A DNA stretch of 64,000 bases from CAVXJN01 sp963773585 (GTDB lineage: Bacteria > Pseudomonadota > Gammaproteobacteria > JASBUN01): positions 85,756 to 149,755 of the forward strand of contig CAVZBR010000008.1 of NCBI GenBank assembly GCA_963773585.1, read 5' to 3'. A program made the position numbers and the translations under genes. Each line of letters begins with the position of its first letter. The stretch's first letter is position 1. The notes under the pieces were generated by a model, which had not been told where the DNA came from, ran no database searches, and saw only the letters and a list, made by a program, of their open reading frames with translations. This document shows positions 17,194 to 25,825 of the stretch, in pieces.

Positions 17194-17442
17194 TCAGTCT
17201 GCGGCCAACGCCGCTTTCAGGCGCGGCAGTTGTTGCGCGAAAGTGCCATAGAAAAACGCATCGCCGATCACCGTGATGGGCGCGACGCGCACCCCGTACC
17301 GGGATTTCGCCTCGTCAGCGATACCCGGCGCAGTGATATCGCGTTCCTCGAATTCGAGCCCCTGTTGCTGCAGCCATTGCTTGACCGCTGCGCAGTCCGG
17401 GCAGCCGGGCGATGTGTAGACGAGCACCGGCTTCGACGTCAT
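17194..17442 (-). CDS. Glutaredoxin-family protein
   Basis: An 82-aa thioredoxin-fold protein with the redox motif CPDC (Cys14, Cys17), the cis-Pro region VRVAPITVIGD and a C-terminal helix, typical of small NrdH/Grx-like proteins. It is the last gene of the copper operon on the minus strand (regulator, copA, copZ, glutaredoxin), about 45 bases after copZ. In that setting it may keep thiols of the copper chaperone or ATPase reduced, or buffer thiol stress from copper; this is inference. It ends close to the convergent merA gene. Confidence 0.88.
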   Translation of the reverse strand: MTSKPVLVYTSPGCPDCAAVKQWLQQQGLEFEERDITAPGIADEAKSRYGVRVAPITVIGDAFFYGTFAQQLPRLKAALAAD

Positions 17443-17485
17443 GCCGGCGCTGGGAATTCTGCCGAGGCGATCTGCTGGGCGCCGT

Positions 17486-17686
17486 TCACTGCACGCTGGC
17501 CTCGTAGCCTTCCTCTTTCACTGCAGCCACCAGGGCGTGGGGATCGGCATTGCCCGTCACTACGGCGCGTTGCGGATCAAGGCTGACTTGCGCCTGGTCC
17601 ACGCCAGGCACCTGCTGCAACGCTTTGGTCACCGCGGATACGCAATGACCGCAGGTCATGCCCGAGATCTCGAGGGTGGTTTGCAT
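17486..17686 (-). CDS. copZ: Copper chaperone, heavy-metal-associated domain (CopZ-like)
   Basis: A 66-aa single HMA domain (ferredoxin-like beta-alpha-beta-beta-alpha-beta). The Cu(I) site is GMTCGHC with Cys12 and Cys15; the rest (CVSAVTKALQQVPGVDQAQV...AVKEEGYEASVQ) follows the family closely. Its expected role is to carry Cu(I) in the cytosol to the ATPase CopA, whose gene is 30 bases upstream on the same strand. The ATG is preceded by AAGGAG. A mercury chaperone (MerP) is unlikely because there is no signal peptide. Confidence 0.93.
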   Translation of the reverse strand: MQTTLEISGMTCGHCVSAVTKALQQVPGVDQAQVSLDPQRAVVTGNADPHALVAAVKEEGYEASVQ

Positions 17687-17716
17687 CTTGAACTCCTTGG
17701 TCTCGATTGAATTCGT

Positions 17717-20254
17717 TCAGTGGATCCCGTGCGCGGCCCGGTGCGCGCCGGCCAAGTGCGCGCTCGCTTCCGTCGTGGCCCCGTTGCTTGGACCACCGTA
17801 GTCGACAGCGCGCAGTCGCCGCAGGCGCAAACTGTTCCCGAGCACGAACACGCTCGAGAATCCCATGGCCACACCGGCGACCATGGGATTCAGATGCCAG
17901 CCGGTCCAGGGGTAAAAAATGCCGGTCGCCAGCGGAATCAGCAGAATATTGTAGAAAAACGCCCAGAACAGGTTGCCACGGATGGTGCCCATGGTGCGCT
18001 GCGCAGCATGCAGAGCGGTCACTACGCCGGACAGATCACCCCGCGTCAGCGTGACGTCAGCCGCTTCGATTGCGATGTCCGTACCGGAACCGACCGCAAT
18101 ACCCACTTCGGCCTGCGCCAGGGCCGGGGCGTCGTTGATTCCGTCGCCGACGAACGCAACCTTTCGCCCTTGTCCCTGCAATTGGGCGATCGCAGCTGCT
18201 TTACCGTCCGGCATCACCTCCGCATGAACTTCATCGATCCCGGCTTGCGCGGCGACGGCTTCGGCGGTGCGTCGATTGTCGCCGGTGATCATCGCGATGC
18301 GCAGGCCTCGCGCTTTCAGAGCGCCCAATACCGCAGCCGCTTCGTGCTTCAACGGGTCGGCCACGGCCAGAACGGCGCGCACTCGTCCGTCCACGGCCAG
18401 ATACATGGGCGTCTTGCCTTGCCGCGACAATCCCTCAGCCCGCTCGGAAACCTGAGATACGAAAATGCCTTCCTTTTCCATGAATCGCGCCGCGCCGAGC
18501 AATACCTCCTGGCCGCTGACCTTGGCGCGCACACCGTAGCCGGGTATTGCCGCAAAATTTTCGGCCGGCTCCGACCGCACCCCTTCCGTCTGTGCGGCCT
18601 GAACGATGGCGCGCGCCAAGGGGTGTTCGCTGCCGCGCTCGACCGCTGCCGCAAGCGCAAGCACAACGTCGCGATCGCCATCGGCCGCTTCCAGGTCAGT
18701 CAACCGCGGGTGGCCTTCGGTCAGCGTGCCGGTCTTGTCGAATACGACCGTATCCACATGGGAAAGAGTCTCCAACGCCTCACCCTTGCGATACAGCACG
18801 CCAAGTTCCGCCGCCCGCCCGCTGCCGACCATTATCGCTGCCGGTGTCGCCAAGCCCATGGCGCAGGGACATGCAACGATCAGCACAGCCACAGCACTGA
18901 CCAGTGCCATCGTGATTGCAGGCGATGGTCCCATCAGCAACCAGGCAATGAAAGTGACCGCGGCAATGGCGAGTACGGCCGGCGTGAATACTCTGACGAC
19001 CCGGTCCGCTACACCCTGAATCGGTAGTTTCGAGCCCTGCGCCCGCTCGACCATGCGAATGATCTGGGCCAGTACGGTGTGCTTGCCCACCTGGGTCACT
19101 TCGACGTGCAGAAGGCCGTGTTGATTGACGGTGCCGCCCACCACTTTGTCGCCGATTCGCTTGGTCACCGGCGCGGGTTCGCCTGTCAGCATGGATTCGT
19201 CGACATAACTCTCGCCTTCGACTACTTTGCCGTCCACCGGCAGGCGTTCGCCGGGTCGTACTACCACTGTATCCCCCGGTCGAAGCTGCGCGACCGGGAC
19301 GTCCTGTTCGACTGCGTCACGCAGGACGCGCGCCGTCTTGGCCTGCAGGCCGATGAGTTTTTTGATCGCGGCGGAGGTACGTCCTTTCGCCGTCTCCTCC
19401 AGCAACTTTCCGAACAGGATCACGGTAACGATGACCGCCGCCGAATCGAAATAGAGGCTGCGCGCTTCGGCAGGAAACCAGGCCGGAAACAGCAGCACCA
19501 GGATACTGAACAACCAAGCGGCCCCGGTTCCGGTCATCACCAGGCTGTTCATGTCGGGGGACAAATGCCGATAGGCGATCCAACCCGGCCGGAAGAAACG
19601 CCGCCCGGGACCGAACAACACGATCGTGGTCAGCAACGCCTGCAGCCAGTCCCAAAACACGGTCGGTGCCAAAGACCGCATAACGTGCTCGATGGGCGGC
19701 ACGAACATGGCGCCCATCGAAAACACCAACACCGGCACCGTCAGGGCCGCTGCCACCCAAACGTCCCGGCGCATCGACCGTAGGGCGGCATTGCGTTGCC
19801 CGGCTTGCCGCGCGTCTACGTCCTGAACTTCGACCTGATCGAGGCGATGTGTGCCGTAGCCGGCATCTTCGATCACCGCAGCCAATTCGTCCGGACCGAC
19901 ACTGGCAGGCAAGTAACGCACCGTGGCCCGTTCGGTGGCGAGATTCACGCTGGCCTCGATCACGCCCGGCAATTTGTTGAGGGCGCGCTCCACCCGGGCC
20001 GTGCAGGACGCGCAGGTCATACCCTCGACTCCGATTTCAATTTCAATCACTACCGGCTGGTACCCTACGTCGGTCACAGCATCGACGATCGCTTTTGGTT
20101 CCAGCACACTCTCGTCATAAACGACACTGGCGCGCTCAGTCGCCAAGTTCACGCTCGCCTCGTCCACGCCTGACAGTTTGCCGAGCGCGCGCTCCACCCG
20201 GGCGGAACAGGAAGCGCACGTCATACCTTCTATGCCAAGCTGCAGTCGTTTCAT
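17717..20254 (-). CDS. copA: Copper-exporting P1B-type ATPase
   Basis: An 845-aa copper efflux pump. Two N-terminal HMA domains carry GMTCASC at residues 10-16 and 78-84. Eight membrane helices follow, with the transport motif CPC in VACPCAMGLATP near 460. Catalytic motifs are TGE (MLTGEPAP), DKTGTLTEG near 502 (phosphorylated Asp), SEHPLARAI (HP motif) and GDGINDAPAL. CPC with twin CASC domains indicates Cu(I)/Ag(I) export (P1B-1). The start has GGAGGAGG upstream. It lies between the MerR-family regulator (52 bases upstream) and copZ, all under the 19-bp-spacer operator at 20749-20779. Confidence 0.95.
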   Translation of the reverse strand: MKRLQLGIEGMTCASCSARVERALGKLSGVDEASVNLATERASVVYDESVLEPKAIVDAVTDVGYQPVVIEIEIGVEGMTCASCTARVERALNKLPGVIEASVNLATERATVRYLPASVGPDELAAVIEDAGYGTHRLDQVEVQDVDARQAGQRNAALRSMRRDVWVAAALTVPVLVFSMGAMFVPPIEHVMRSLAPTVFWDWLQALLTTIVLFGPGRRFFRPGWIAYRHLSPDMNSLVMTGTGAAWLFSILVLLFPAWFPAEARSLYFDSAAVIVTVILFGKLLEETAKGRTSAAIKKLIGLQAKTARVLRDAVEQDVPVAQLRPGDTVVVRPGERLPVDGKVVEGESYVDESMLTGEPAPVTKRIGDKVVGGTVNQHGLLHVEVTQVGKHTVLAQIIRMVERAQGSKLPIQGVADRVVRVFTPAVLAIAAVTFIAWLLMGPSPAITMALVSAVAVLIVACPCAMGLATPAAIMVGSGRAAELGVLYRKGEALETLSHVDTVVFDKTGTLTEGHPRLTDLEAADGDRDVVLALAAAVERGSEHPLARAIVQAAQTEGVRSEPAENFAAIPGYGVRAKVSGQEVLLGAARFMEKEGIFVSQVSERAEGLSRQGKTPMYLAVDGRVRAVLAVADPLKHEAAAVLGALKARGLRIAMITGDNRRTAEAVAAQAGIDEVHAEVMPDGKAAAIAQLQGQGRKVAFVGDGINDAPALAQAEVGIAVGSGTDIAIEAADVTLTRGDLSGVVTALHAAQRTMGTIRGNLFWAFFYNILLIPLATGIFYPWTGWHLNPMVAGVAMGFSSVFVLGNSLRLRRLRAVDYGGPSNGATTEASAHLAGAHRAAHGIH

Positions 20255-20305
20255 GTACAGAGCCTCCTCCGGGCGTTTCGCCAGGACTTCGCTACGCCGA
20301 CCCGT

Positions 20306-20722
20306 TCAATCATCGTTGTCGGCGAGCGCGGCGAGGATTGGGCATTTGCCGGTGGGACCGTGGCCGGAGCAACGCCGGTCGAGCGCCGATAGGCCACGTT
20401 TCATCCTCTGCAGATCACGGATGCGCAGTTCGATATCGGCGAGCTTGCCGTGGGTCAGTCGCTTTACTTCGGCCGCGCTTTTACCGGGGTCATCGCTCAG
20501 GGACAGCAATTCGGCGATTTCTTCCAGCGAAAAGCCCAGCGCCTGAGCGCGGCGAATGAAGCGCAACCGACCTGCCGTATCGGGCGAGAACAAGCGATAG
20601 CCGGACGCACTGCGTCGCGCCGCAGGCAGCAAACCGCGCCGCTCGTAGTAGCGCAACGTCTCGACCGCAACGCCGGTCTGTTTGGACAATTTGCCGACTG
20701 TTAATCCGTTTAATCCGTTCAT
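20306..20722 (-). CDS. CueR-like MerR-family copper regulator
   Basis: A 138-aa MerR-family protein: LTVGKLSKQTGVAVETLRYY helix-turn-helix, long dimer helix, and a C-terminal metal loop with Cys118 and Cys127 (RRCSGHGPTGKCPIL). The position that is a metal-binding Cys in MerR/ZntR-type divalent sensors is Ser-rich here (LLSLSDDPGK). CueR-type monovalent sensors share this feature, and copA downstream agrees. The loop is one residue longer than in E. coli CueR. The start at 20722 matches family length; a longer open frame reaching 21169 is low-complexity and crosses the operator. It is first in its operon and thus self-regulated. Confidence 0.9.
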   Translation of the reverse strand: MNGLNGLTVGKLSKQTGVAVETLRYYERRGLLPAARRSASGYRLFSPDTAGRLRFIRRAQALGFSLEEIAELLSLSDDPGKSAAEVKRLTHGKLADIELRIRDLQRMKRGLSALDRRCSGHGPTGKCPILAALADNDD

Positions 20723-20748
20723 ATCGGTTTCCACGCTGCCGAATCGAA

Positions 20749-20779
20749 GTCTAAACCCTGTGGTAGAGTATAGAGTCAA
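20749..20779 (-). promoter_or_regulatory. MerR-family operator/promoter for the copper operon
   Basis: On the minus strand, -35 TTGACT (20779-20774) and -10-like TTAGAC (20754-20749) are 19 bases apart. Imperfect dyad arms lie in the spacer (ACTCTA... and ...AGGGTTTA). The layout is that of MerR-family copper promoters. It starts 27 bases upstream of the regulator's start codon, so the regulator, copA, copZ and the glutaredoxin gene would be induced together. Confidence 0.85.
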
Positions 20780-21020
20780 GGCCCGCTCCTGGCGATCTGG
20801 GCACACCGGCGAAAAAGCTACATAAAGCGGGTGACCCGCTGTCAACGAGGGGGCCGGAGTAGGGCCGGTGGGGGGCACTCGTATCGGCAAGACATCCATG
20901 CCCGCGCCATCGCGGGTGCTGGGGGATAGAGTCGCGACAGTGGGAGGTACTCCTATCGGCCTCGGGAGAGGAAAAGCCGCCCGGCAGCGGCGCAGCGAAC
21001 CTAGCGGTCTCCGAACGCGG

Positions 21021-21836
21021 TCACTTTTTGGACGCGGAGTACGCCAGCGGCACCGCCGCTTCCGGTGACAACACCCGGAACGTGAAGCTTTCCTGCAAGT
21101 AGAGGCGCACGCTCGTCGCATTATGCTCGAGATAGCCGATCGAGAAATCCTGGCCGACGGTGAGTTCAAAATCGCCGCCTCGCATGCTCATTACCACTGC
21201 CCCATCCACCGCCGGAGCGGAAACGACCGGGCCATCCAACAATTTGCGCACGTGTTCGATCACCGGGAAACCGCCTTCCAGTGTTTTGTGCAAGCCGGTA
21301 TAGCAGCGCGGCCCCAGGGCAAGCGCATAGGGACCGTCGACACCGGCCGCACGCAACTTGTACAACGCCTCGCCGACGACCCCAACGTACTCGGTATAGT
21401 CTTCGGTGAGTGCGCACTTGCTGTCGCCGGCGGCTTCCACGATTCCGCCGACACCGCCGTCGCGGTAGCCGTGAAATATGGCTTTGTCTTCGGCCAGGGC
21501 GATCGCCCGCGCGGCTTCGCGCACCGGGTCGAGTTCCGGATCGTCTGCGCCACGGCCGACCGCTTCCAGCTCATCCCGGGAAAGGTCAAAAGGAATACGC
21601 AGCTCCATCAACGTCAACGCCCGCCGCAGGCGCGCTTCGACACCTTTTTGCGGTTCGGATTTCAGGCGAGCGCTCCGGCCCAGGCTGATCGCCGAAGCGC
21701 CCCAGCCGAGAGGCCCGACGAAATCCACCAACTTGCGCGCGCCGAGGGTGGCCGTAAGCGTGCGTCGTGCTTCCTCCTCGATCTCTGTCCAGGCTTCAGT
21801 GGAGATCGGCGCCAGATCCCTTAGTAGATCGTTCAT
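21021..21836 (-). CDS. Family 1 encapsulin shell protein
   Basis: A 271-aa HK97-fold nanocompartment protein, normal size for a T=1 encapsulin. It starts MNDLLRDLAPISTEAWTEIE and continues with EEEARRTLTATLGARKLVDFVGPLGWG, both hallmark N-terminal segments. Later come IAEDKAIFHGY-like AEDKAIFHGYRDGGVGGI and the C-terminal GGDFELTVGQDFSIGYLEH, also typical. It assembles a cytosolic protein cage that takes up cargo through a C-terminal tag. The start codon overlaps the stop of the encapsulated ferritin gene by four bases, so cargo and shell are translationally coupled. Expected role: iron storage protected from oxidative damage. Confidence 0.95.
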   Translation of the reverse strand: MNDLLRDLAPISTEAWTEIEEEARRTLTATLGARKLVDFVGPLGWGASAISLGRSARLKSEPQKGVEARLRRALTLMELRIPFDLSRDELEAVGRGADDPELDPVREAARAIALAEDKAIFHGYRDGGVGGIVEAAGDSKCALTEDYTEYVGVVGEALYKLRAAGVDGPYALALGPRCYTGLHKTLEGGFPVIEHVRKLLDGPVVSAPAVDGAVVMSMRGGDFELTVGQDFSIGYLEHNATSVRLYLQESFTFRVLSPEAAVPLAYSASKK

Positions 21837-22213
21837 CGTTTCACCTCCGCCCGCAGACTGCCAATCCCGAGGGAACCGTCGCCACCTGAACCGCCCTCCT
21901 CGCCGTGCTCCAATTCCGATTCGCGTTCCAGCGGCGATTTGTCGATGAACAGGTAGTTGCGAAGATGCCCGTCGAGTTCCGGATCCCGGCGCCGCAGCCA
22001 TTCCAACACCATGGCCGCATGCTCCTTTTCCTCGTCCCGGTTGTGCGCCAGTATGGCAGCGAGTTCCTCGTCATCGCTGCTATGGACCCGCTGATCGTAC
22101 CAGTCCACTGCCTCCAGCTCTTCCATGATCGAGACGATGGCGCGGTGTCGGTCGATCACCTCGGGACCGAGTACTTCGGCCGATTCATGAAGATCAGCAC
22201 TAGATGCCGCCAT
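21833..22213 (-). CDS. Encapsulated ferritin (EncFtn) cargo protein
   Basis: A 126-aa half-ferritin that works inside the encapsulin shell. The ferroxidase ligands fall at the same numbers as in Rhodospirillum rubrum EncFtn: Glu32, Glu62 and His65 (EEKEH), with Glu31/Glu34 and Trp38/Tyr39 (EELEAVDWYD) also present. Two long helices are followed by HLRNYLFIDK and an acidic flexible linker. The C-terminal encapsulation peptide GSLGIGSLR is at residues 113-121. AAGGAG precedes the ATG. It decamerises and oxidises Fe(II) for deposition in the cage; the shell gene overlaps its stop. Confidence 0.95.
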   Translation of the reverse strand: MAASSADLHESAEVLGPEVIDRHRAIVSIMEELEAVDWYDQRVHSSDDEELAAILAHNRDEEKEHAAMVLEWLRRRDPELDGHLRNYLFIDKSPLERESELEHGEEGGSGGDGSLGIGSLRAEVKR

Positions 22214-22547
22214 GATTGCGTTCTCCTTGCCTTGGTCACGGGGATTTCCGGCGGGGCAGCCGGAAGCGACTTGGTTCTACCTCTCTAGGTCTAGCGTGCA
22301 TGCGTACTTTGGCAAGTTCTGGCGTGGTTGGCACGACGGCCGCGTCGGGCCGAGAAGCCCGCACCCCATGTTCGCGTGTGGAACCGATGGGCGTTCCTGC
22401 TGCCAGGAACGCGTGGGACAGCTCCTTTGCCCGGCGATCGAAGGATGGTGAGGGCGCTTGCTTGCTGTGCTTCTGATCGGGCGCCCAGCAAGCGTTGAAT
22501 GACAAAGTCCGCGTTGTCCCGCGCGCGGCAACTCAAATCGGCGGTGG
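22214..22547. other. Intergenic upstream of the encapsulin operon
   Basis: The region between the FadL gene terminator and encFtn should hold the encFtn promoter. I looked for a Fur-like palindrome and saw none that I would support. No coding frame has a ribosome site. Confidence 0.4.
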
Positions 22548-22570
22548 GCGGGCGGACCTTGTCCGCCCGC
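22548..22570 (-). terminator. Terminator-like hairpin after the FadL gene
   Basis: A perfect 10-bp stem (GCGGGCGGAC, 22548-22557, with GTCCGCCCGC, 22561-22570) and a 3-base loop, twelve bases past the FadL stop. It has no T-run, so it is a strong hairpin but not a textbook Rho-independent terminator. Confidence 0.65.
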
Positions 22571-22582
22571 CATTCCCGGCGA

Positions 22583-23890
22583 TCAATAGCGCCAGCTATA
22601 CATCAATTGCCAGGCATCCTGCGCATGACTGATGCGAGTGCCATTGTAGCGGTTGGTGACGGAGACTTCGGGCGCATAGGTATAGGAGAAGTTCAACTCG
22701 CCGCCGCCGCCGAAGCGGTAACCGAAACCCAGGGAATAATGGTTTTCGACAATGGCCGGAAACAACGGATTCACCCAAGCGTCAGGGATCGGATTATCGG
22801 CGCGGTTGGCACCCGCGCGCAGTACCAGTGCCTTGGTCGCCTGGAATGCCGCGCCCACGTGCAGCACGGTCTGGTCGTTCCAATCCTGCTGCATCTCGAC
22901 ATCCAGATTGCCGTAGCTCGCGCTGTGGTAAGTCATGCGAAAGCGATCCATGACATCAGCCCAGAAAACCCGCTCGACATCGCCCGCCAACAGCAAGCGC
23001 GCCGACGGGCGCCAGGCGAAGCCCAATGCAGCCGATGCCGGCCATTGAAAATTGCGCACCTTCACTTCGCCGCTGTCGTTAAAACCGCCCTCGGCGCTCA
23101 GGCTCGCATTGCCCTCCAGGTCGGAAAGCCGGGTCGCGGAATGATAGGACGCACCAACGGAGAACGCCGGGCTGATGCGGTACAAAGCGCCGAGCTTCCA
23201 CGCCAGCCCGTACCCGGTGGCGGCACCGGTGTAATCGCTGCCATTGGAAAAGTCGAAACGCGCCCATCTGGCCGAGCCGAGCGCACCGAACAACGGGCCC
23301 CAACTGGCGTCATAACCGGTCACCATGCCACCAAGTTGTGCACCGCTGACCGCCATCCGCAGGTCCATGCCGGCCCAGACCACGTCCACGCTGCCGCCGA
23401 GAATCAATCGATCATTGACTTCGAAGGCCACCGGAATCAGTAAACGTCCCACTCCGACTTCCGAACGCACCGGCTCGCCGGAACCCATTGCCAGCGCCGA
23501 ATCGGCCCCGTATTCCGTGCCCATTCCGCCCTGGGCATAGACTCCAATGCCGTAGACCAACGCGCCGTGGCGGCTGATCCAGCCCAACCCGGGCATGAAG
23601 AAGGCATCGCTGGATGATTGCGCGCTAGGATAGCCAGGCACGGTACTGCTCACGTCCGGGCCCAGAAAACCGAGCGCCAGATCGGCGCGGTGGGGGGACT
23701 GCGACAACCCCAAGGTAGCCGGGTTGTTCATCATGGCCGCGGTACCGTTGTCGTATGCCATGGCTGCACCGCCCATCGCTGCCGAGACGGGTCCGTATCC
23801 GTCCATGTTCATGCCGTTGGTAGCGTATGACGTGCCTGCGCACAGGCCGAGCGCGAGCCCGGCCATCCGGCTGAAGTGACTAATCTGCAT
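22583..23890 (-). CDS. FadL/TodX-family outer membrane transport protein
   Basis: A 435-aa outer-membrane beta-barrel. After a 23-residue signal peptide (LALGLCAGTSYA) comes the FadL N-terminus, NGMNMDGYGPVSAAMGGAAM, with MMNNPATLGLS, which forms the hatch. The rest alternates amphipathic strands and ends in an aromatic residue region (LMYSWRY), the barrel insertion signal. The family takes up long-chain fatty acids or hydrocarbons and other hydrophobic compounds. The neighbours give no strong clue: an extradiol-dioxygenase-like gene is divergent 220 bases away. It is monocistronic, with a hairpin at its end. Confidence 0.9.
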   Translation of the reverse strand: MQISHFSRMAGLALGLCAGTSYATNGMNMDGYGPVSAAMGGAAMAYDNGTAAMMNNPATLGLSQSPHRADLALGFLGPDVSSTVPGYPSAQSSSDAFFMPGLGWISRHGALVYGIGVYAQGGMGTEYGADSALAMGSGEPVRSEVGVGRLLIPVAFEVNDRLILGGSVDVVWAGMDLRMAVSGAQLGGMVTGYDASWGPLFGALGSARWARFDFSNGSDYTGAATGYGLAWKLGALYRISPAFSVGASYHSATRLSDLEGNASLSAEGGFNDSGEVKVRNFQWPASAALGFAWRPSARLLLAGDVERVFWADVMDRFRMTYHSASYGNLDVEMQQDWNDQTVLHVGAAFQATKALVLRAGANRADNPIPDAWVNPLFPAIVENHYSLGFGYRFGGGGELNFSYTYAPEVSVTNRYNGTRISHAQDAWQLMYSWRY

Positions 23891-24110
23891 GGGTTTTTAC
23901 CTCTTTTTCGTATTTTGCACGGAGGACCGACGGCCACTACAAAGGCACGCGTGGCAACCGTCGGTCGGGGTGTTTAGCGGCATCGAACATTAGTGCTTTA
24001 GAATTTTGTGATTTACCTCACAAGATGCGCCACTGGCGGGGACGCCGGGACTCGCTGTGCCCGCACCGTTGCACGGACGCGCGAGCGTGCCATGATCATC
24101 AGGGACCACA

Positions 24111-24938
24111 ATGACCATGACGTACCTACCCACGCTGTTCGTCGCCCACGGTGCGCCCACCTTCGCCCTGGAGCCCGGCATTGCAGGACCGGCCCTCGCG
24201 GCGCTGGGGCGCAGCCTGGCGCGTCCGGCCGCGGTGTTGGTGATATCCCCGCACTGGATCACCGCGCAGCCCCGCGTAACGAGCGCCGCGCAGCCGCACA
24301 CGATGCATGATTTTGGCGGTTTCGATCCAGCGCTTCGTGAGATCCGGTATCCGGCGCCGGGGCGACCGGCGCTCGCTGCGCGCACGGTGGCACTCCTGCG
24401 GGCCGCCGGCTGGGACCCAACGCCCGATCCCCAACGCCGGCTCGATCACGGCGCCTGGGTACCCATGCTGTACCTTTACCCGCAAGCCGACGTGCCGGTG
24501 GTCCAACTCTCGCTTCCGTCGCGCCTCGACGCAGAAGGCGCGTTCGCGTTCGGCCGCAGCCTCGCGCCGCTGGCCGGCGAAAACGTATTGGTCATCGGCT
24601 CCGGGAGCCTGACCCATAATCTGTACGAGCTCCGCCCCGGCGCCGAGCAGGCTGCGGACTATGCTGTCGAATTCTCGAACTGGATTCGTGACGCAGTACG
24701 CGAAGGAGATCAGCAGCGTCTACTGCAAGCTCTGACCATTGGCCCCCATGCCCAGCGCGCGCACCCGACTCCCGAACACTTTTGGCCGCTTTTGGTCGCC
24801 GCCGGTGCCGCCCATTCGATGCGACCGGCAACGGCAATCGACGGGGGTATGACCTACGCCGTGCTGTCGATGGACTCGTTCCTGTTCGGGCAAGACCTTC
24901 AACTGAAGATGGGTGCGGACTTCGTGCCGCCGGTATAA
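24111..24938 (+). CDS. DODA-type extradiol aromatic ring-opening dioxygenase-like protein (LigB superfamily)
   Basis: A 275-aa enzyme of the DODA/YgiD branch of the LigB superfamily. Metal-ligand and catalytic histidines are visible as VAHGAP (His13), ISPHW (His48), LDHGAW (His113) and TPEHFWPLL near 223, with GSGSLTHNLYEL in between. Plant and bacterial relatives open L-DOPA or related catechols; the physiological substrate of most bacterial members is unknown. ATG 24111 has AGGGA upstream; a second ATG at 24117 is also possible. A CDGSH protein and a cytochrome b561 follow on the same strand, perhaps as one transcript. Confidence 0.9.
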   Translation: MTMTYLPTLFVAHGAPTFALEPGIAGPALAALGRSLARPAAVLVISPHWITAQPRVTSAAQPHTMHDFGGFDPALREIRYPAPGRPALAARTVALLRAAGWDPTPDPQRRLDHGAWVPMLYLYPQADVPVVQLSLPSRLDAEGAFAFGRSLAPLAGENVLVIGSGSLTHNLYELRPGAEQAADYAVEFSNWIRDAVREGDQQRLLQALTIGPHAQRAHPTPEHFWPLLVAAGAAHSMRPATAIDGGMTYAVLSMDSFLFGQDLQLKMGADFVPPV

Positions 24939-25000
24939 GGGTATCAGCATCGCGCCGGCCGGCACGCAGGCTGTGCGCACAATCGAACTGGAGACTGCAG

Positions 25001-25696
25001 ATGAAACCAACGTCCACCCCAGCAGCACAGGTCCAAATCACCCGCGACGGCCCGTATGTGGTATCCGGTGATCTATCGCTTTCAAAACAGTCAATCGGCA
25101 CCAACAGCGACGGCGAGTCCGTGGGCTGGGAGCAGCGCGGGCAATTGTCACACGAAGCCAAGTTCGCGCTGTGCCGCTGCGGACACAGCGCGAGCAAACC
25201 TTTCTGCGATGGCACCCACGCCAAGGTTGGATTCGATGGCCGCGAGACCGCCAGCCGCCAGTCGTACCGGGCACAAGCCACCGTGACGAAAGGGCCTGCG
25301 ATGTCCTTGACCGACGCGGAGAACCTCTGCGCTTTCGCACGGTTTTGCGACGCCCACGGCCAGATCTGGAATCTGGTCAACGAAACCGATCGCCCTCAAG
25401 CACGGGAATTGTTTATTCGCGAGGCCGGTAATTGTCCCTCAGGACGGCTGGTGGCATGGGATAACGAAAGCGGCGAACCGATCGAGCCGGATCTGGAACC
25501 GTCGATCGTGTTGGTGGAAGATCCGGCACAGGGCTGCTCAGGACCGATATGGCTGCGCGGAGGTGTGCAGTTGCTCGGCAGCGACGGCTTCCATTACGAA
25601 CGCCGCAATCGCGTGACCTTGTGCCGCTGCGGCGCCTCGCAGAACAAACCGTTCTGCGACGGAGCCCACGCCTCAATCAAATTCCACGACACTTGA
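25001..25696 (+). CDS. Twin CDGSH iron-sulfur domain protein
   Basis: A 231-aa protein with two [2Fe-2S] CDGSH motifs: Cys58, Cys60, Cys69, His73 (CRCGHSASKPFCDGTH) and Cys208, Cys210, Cys219, His223 (CRCGASQNKPFCDGAH). The central part (LCAFARFCDAHGQIWNL ... NCPSGRLVAWD) is typical of the bacterial type that combines CDGSH ends with a cysteine-containing middle region. The three-Cys one-His clusters suit electron transfer or redox sensing. ATG 25001 follows CTGGAG. No signal peptide. It lies 60 bases after the DODA-like gene. Confidence 0.92.
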   Translation: MKPTSTPAAQVQITRDGPYVVSGDLSLSKQSIGTNSDGESVGWEQRGQLSHEAKFALCRCGHSASKPFCDGTHAKVGFDGRETASRQSYRAQATVTKGPAMSLTDAENLCAFARFCDAHGQIWNLVNETDRPQARELFIREAGNCPSGRLVAWDNESGEPIEPDLEPSIVLVEDPAQGCSGPIWLRGGVQLLGSDGFHYERRNRVTLCRCGASQNKPFCDGAHASIKFHDT

Positions 25697-25825
25697 AAAC
25701 CTCCCCCGGCACGCGACTTCAACTCGGCAGTGAGTCATGGCAATCTAACGCCTTTCGCCCGCGGTCGGGCTGCGACCGCGGGTCCGGGCATAGATGCTGA
25801 CTGGCATAAAAGGATCCCAACAACC

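Noticed and set aside
17720..19027. A 435-codon plus-strand open frame
   Set aside because: It is antisense to copA; no start signal, composition typical of shadow frames.
20723..21169. N-terminal extension of the CueR-like regulator
   Set aside because: The frame stays open but is low-complexity, runs through the 19-bp-spacer operator and into the encapsulin gene; the family start is 20722.
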